Source of the DNA: Desulfobacteraceae bacterium
GTDB taxonomy: Bacteria > Desulfobacterota > DSM-4660 > Desulfatiglandales > HGW-15
Assembly (NCBI GenBank): GCA_003819975.1
Contig: RPPU01000358.1
Coordinates: 1 to 5,215 of the forward strand
Direction of reading: 5' to 3'
Length of the DNA: 5,215 nucleotides
Shown: positions 4,999 to 5,215 of the stretch, one piece after another
Position numbering within the stretch: position 1 is the stretch's first letter
Layout: each line of letters opens with the position of its first letter
The notes under the pieces: generated by a model
What the model was told of the DNA's origin: nothing
Database searches by the model: none
Seen by the model: only the letters and a program-made list of their open reading frames with translations
Position numbers and translations under genes: made by a program

Positions 4999-5215
4999 GG
5001 ATATGTGCGGAAACTGGCGCGGGAAAATCAAGCCAGTATCGATGCCGGACTGATCGAGGCTTGCAATCAAGCCGACTCTGTTTTGAAAACGGAAATGACG
5101 GATGTCTCGGAAAAATTCATGAAACAGGTGCAGCAGTTGGCCGCGGAAAACCCGGATATTGAAAACAATTCGGCGCTTCAGGAGCGTATCCGCAAAGCTT
5201 GTTTGTATTTTGGTC
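4999..5215 (+). pseudogene. In-frame continuation of the helicase C-terminal extension beyond the TAG
   Basis: The helicase frame stays open for 72 codons after the TAG, up to the window edge. The translation begins GYVRKLARENQASIDAGLI and later reads KFMKQVQQLAAENP and ALQERIRKACLYF. It is helical, charged, and resembles from memory the region that follows FDF..LQRR in intact homologues, which also carry an ALQERI-K-A-YF segment. No good independent start is seen. GTG 5005 has only AGGGA 3 nt upstream, the first in-frame ATG is 5095, and ATG 5003 is in another frame and stops quickly. The simplest reading is one gene split by a nonsense codon, such as TTG to TAG. Readthrough or a sequencing error are the alternatives. 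The 3' end lies outside the window. Confidence 0.72.

Noticed and set aside
5003..5053. New gene starting at ATG 5003
   Set aside because: That frame hits TGA after 16 codons; the helicase frame is the one that stays open.

Overview
The window reads as an ordinary-to-accessory stretch of a Gram-negative bacterial chromosome of balanced base composition. It holds four genes, all on the + strand, separated by two unusually repeat-rich gaps. Strong AGGAGG-type ribosome binding sites argue against Bacteroidota. The helicase, the secreted PASTA/PPC protein and REP-like palindromes fit Desulfobacterota, Omnitrophota or similar lineages, but the taxonomic call is an inference with low confidence.

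Layout: 1-170 is a tandem array of 31-bp palindromic units that begins at or before the window edge. 171-393 is a non-coding leader with a small hairpin and a likely -10 box. 394-1911 encodes a secreted 505-aa protein with one PASTA domain and two PPC-like beta domains. 1912-2445 has no credible gene but packs about nine inverted repeats into under 400 bp, including an 85-bp multi-hairpin element with its own terminal inverted repeats. 2446-2784 encodes a small exported protein with 12 cysteines in the predicted mature part. 2785-2971 is a leader with an 11-bp-stem hairpin. 2972-3550 encodes a two-transmembrane protein resembling the SLATT class. 3565-4998 encodes a PIF1/RecD-like superfamily 1 helicase, interrupted by an in-frame TAG. 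The same reading frame continues to the window end (4999-5215) with sequence resembling the family's normal C-terminal extension.

The last two genes are 14 bp apart (2972-3550, then a start at 3565) and are probably co-transcribed. A SLATT-like membrane protein beside a nucleic-acid motor could be a defence-type pair, but this is only a hypothesis from neighbourhood and topology. The two secreted proteins upstream share no visible functional link with that pair. The most solid oddities are the in-frame amber codon in the helicase, the palindromic 31-bp array with a 93-bp higher-order pattern, and the hairpin-dense gap between the first two genes.
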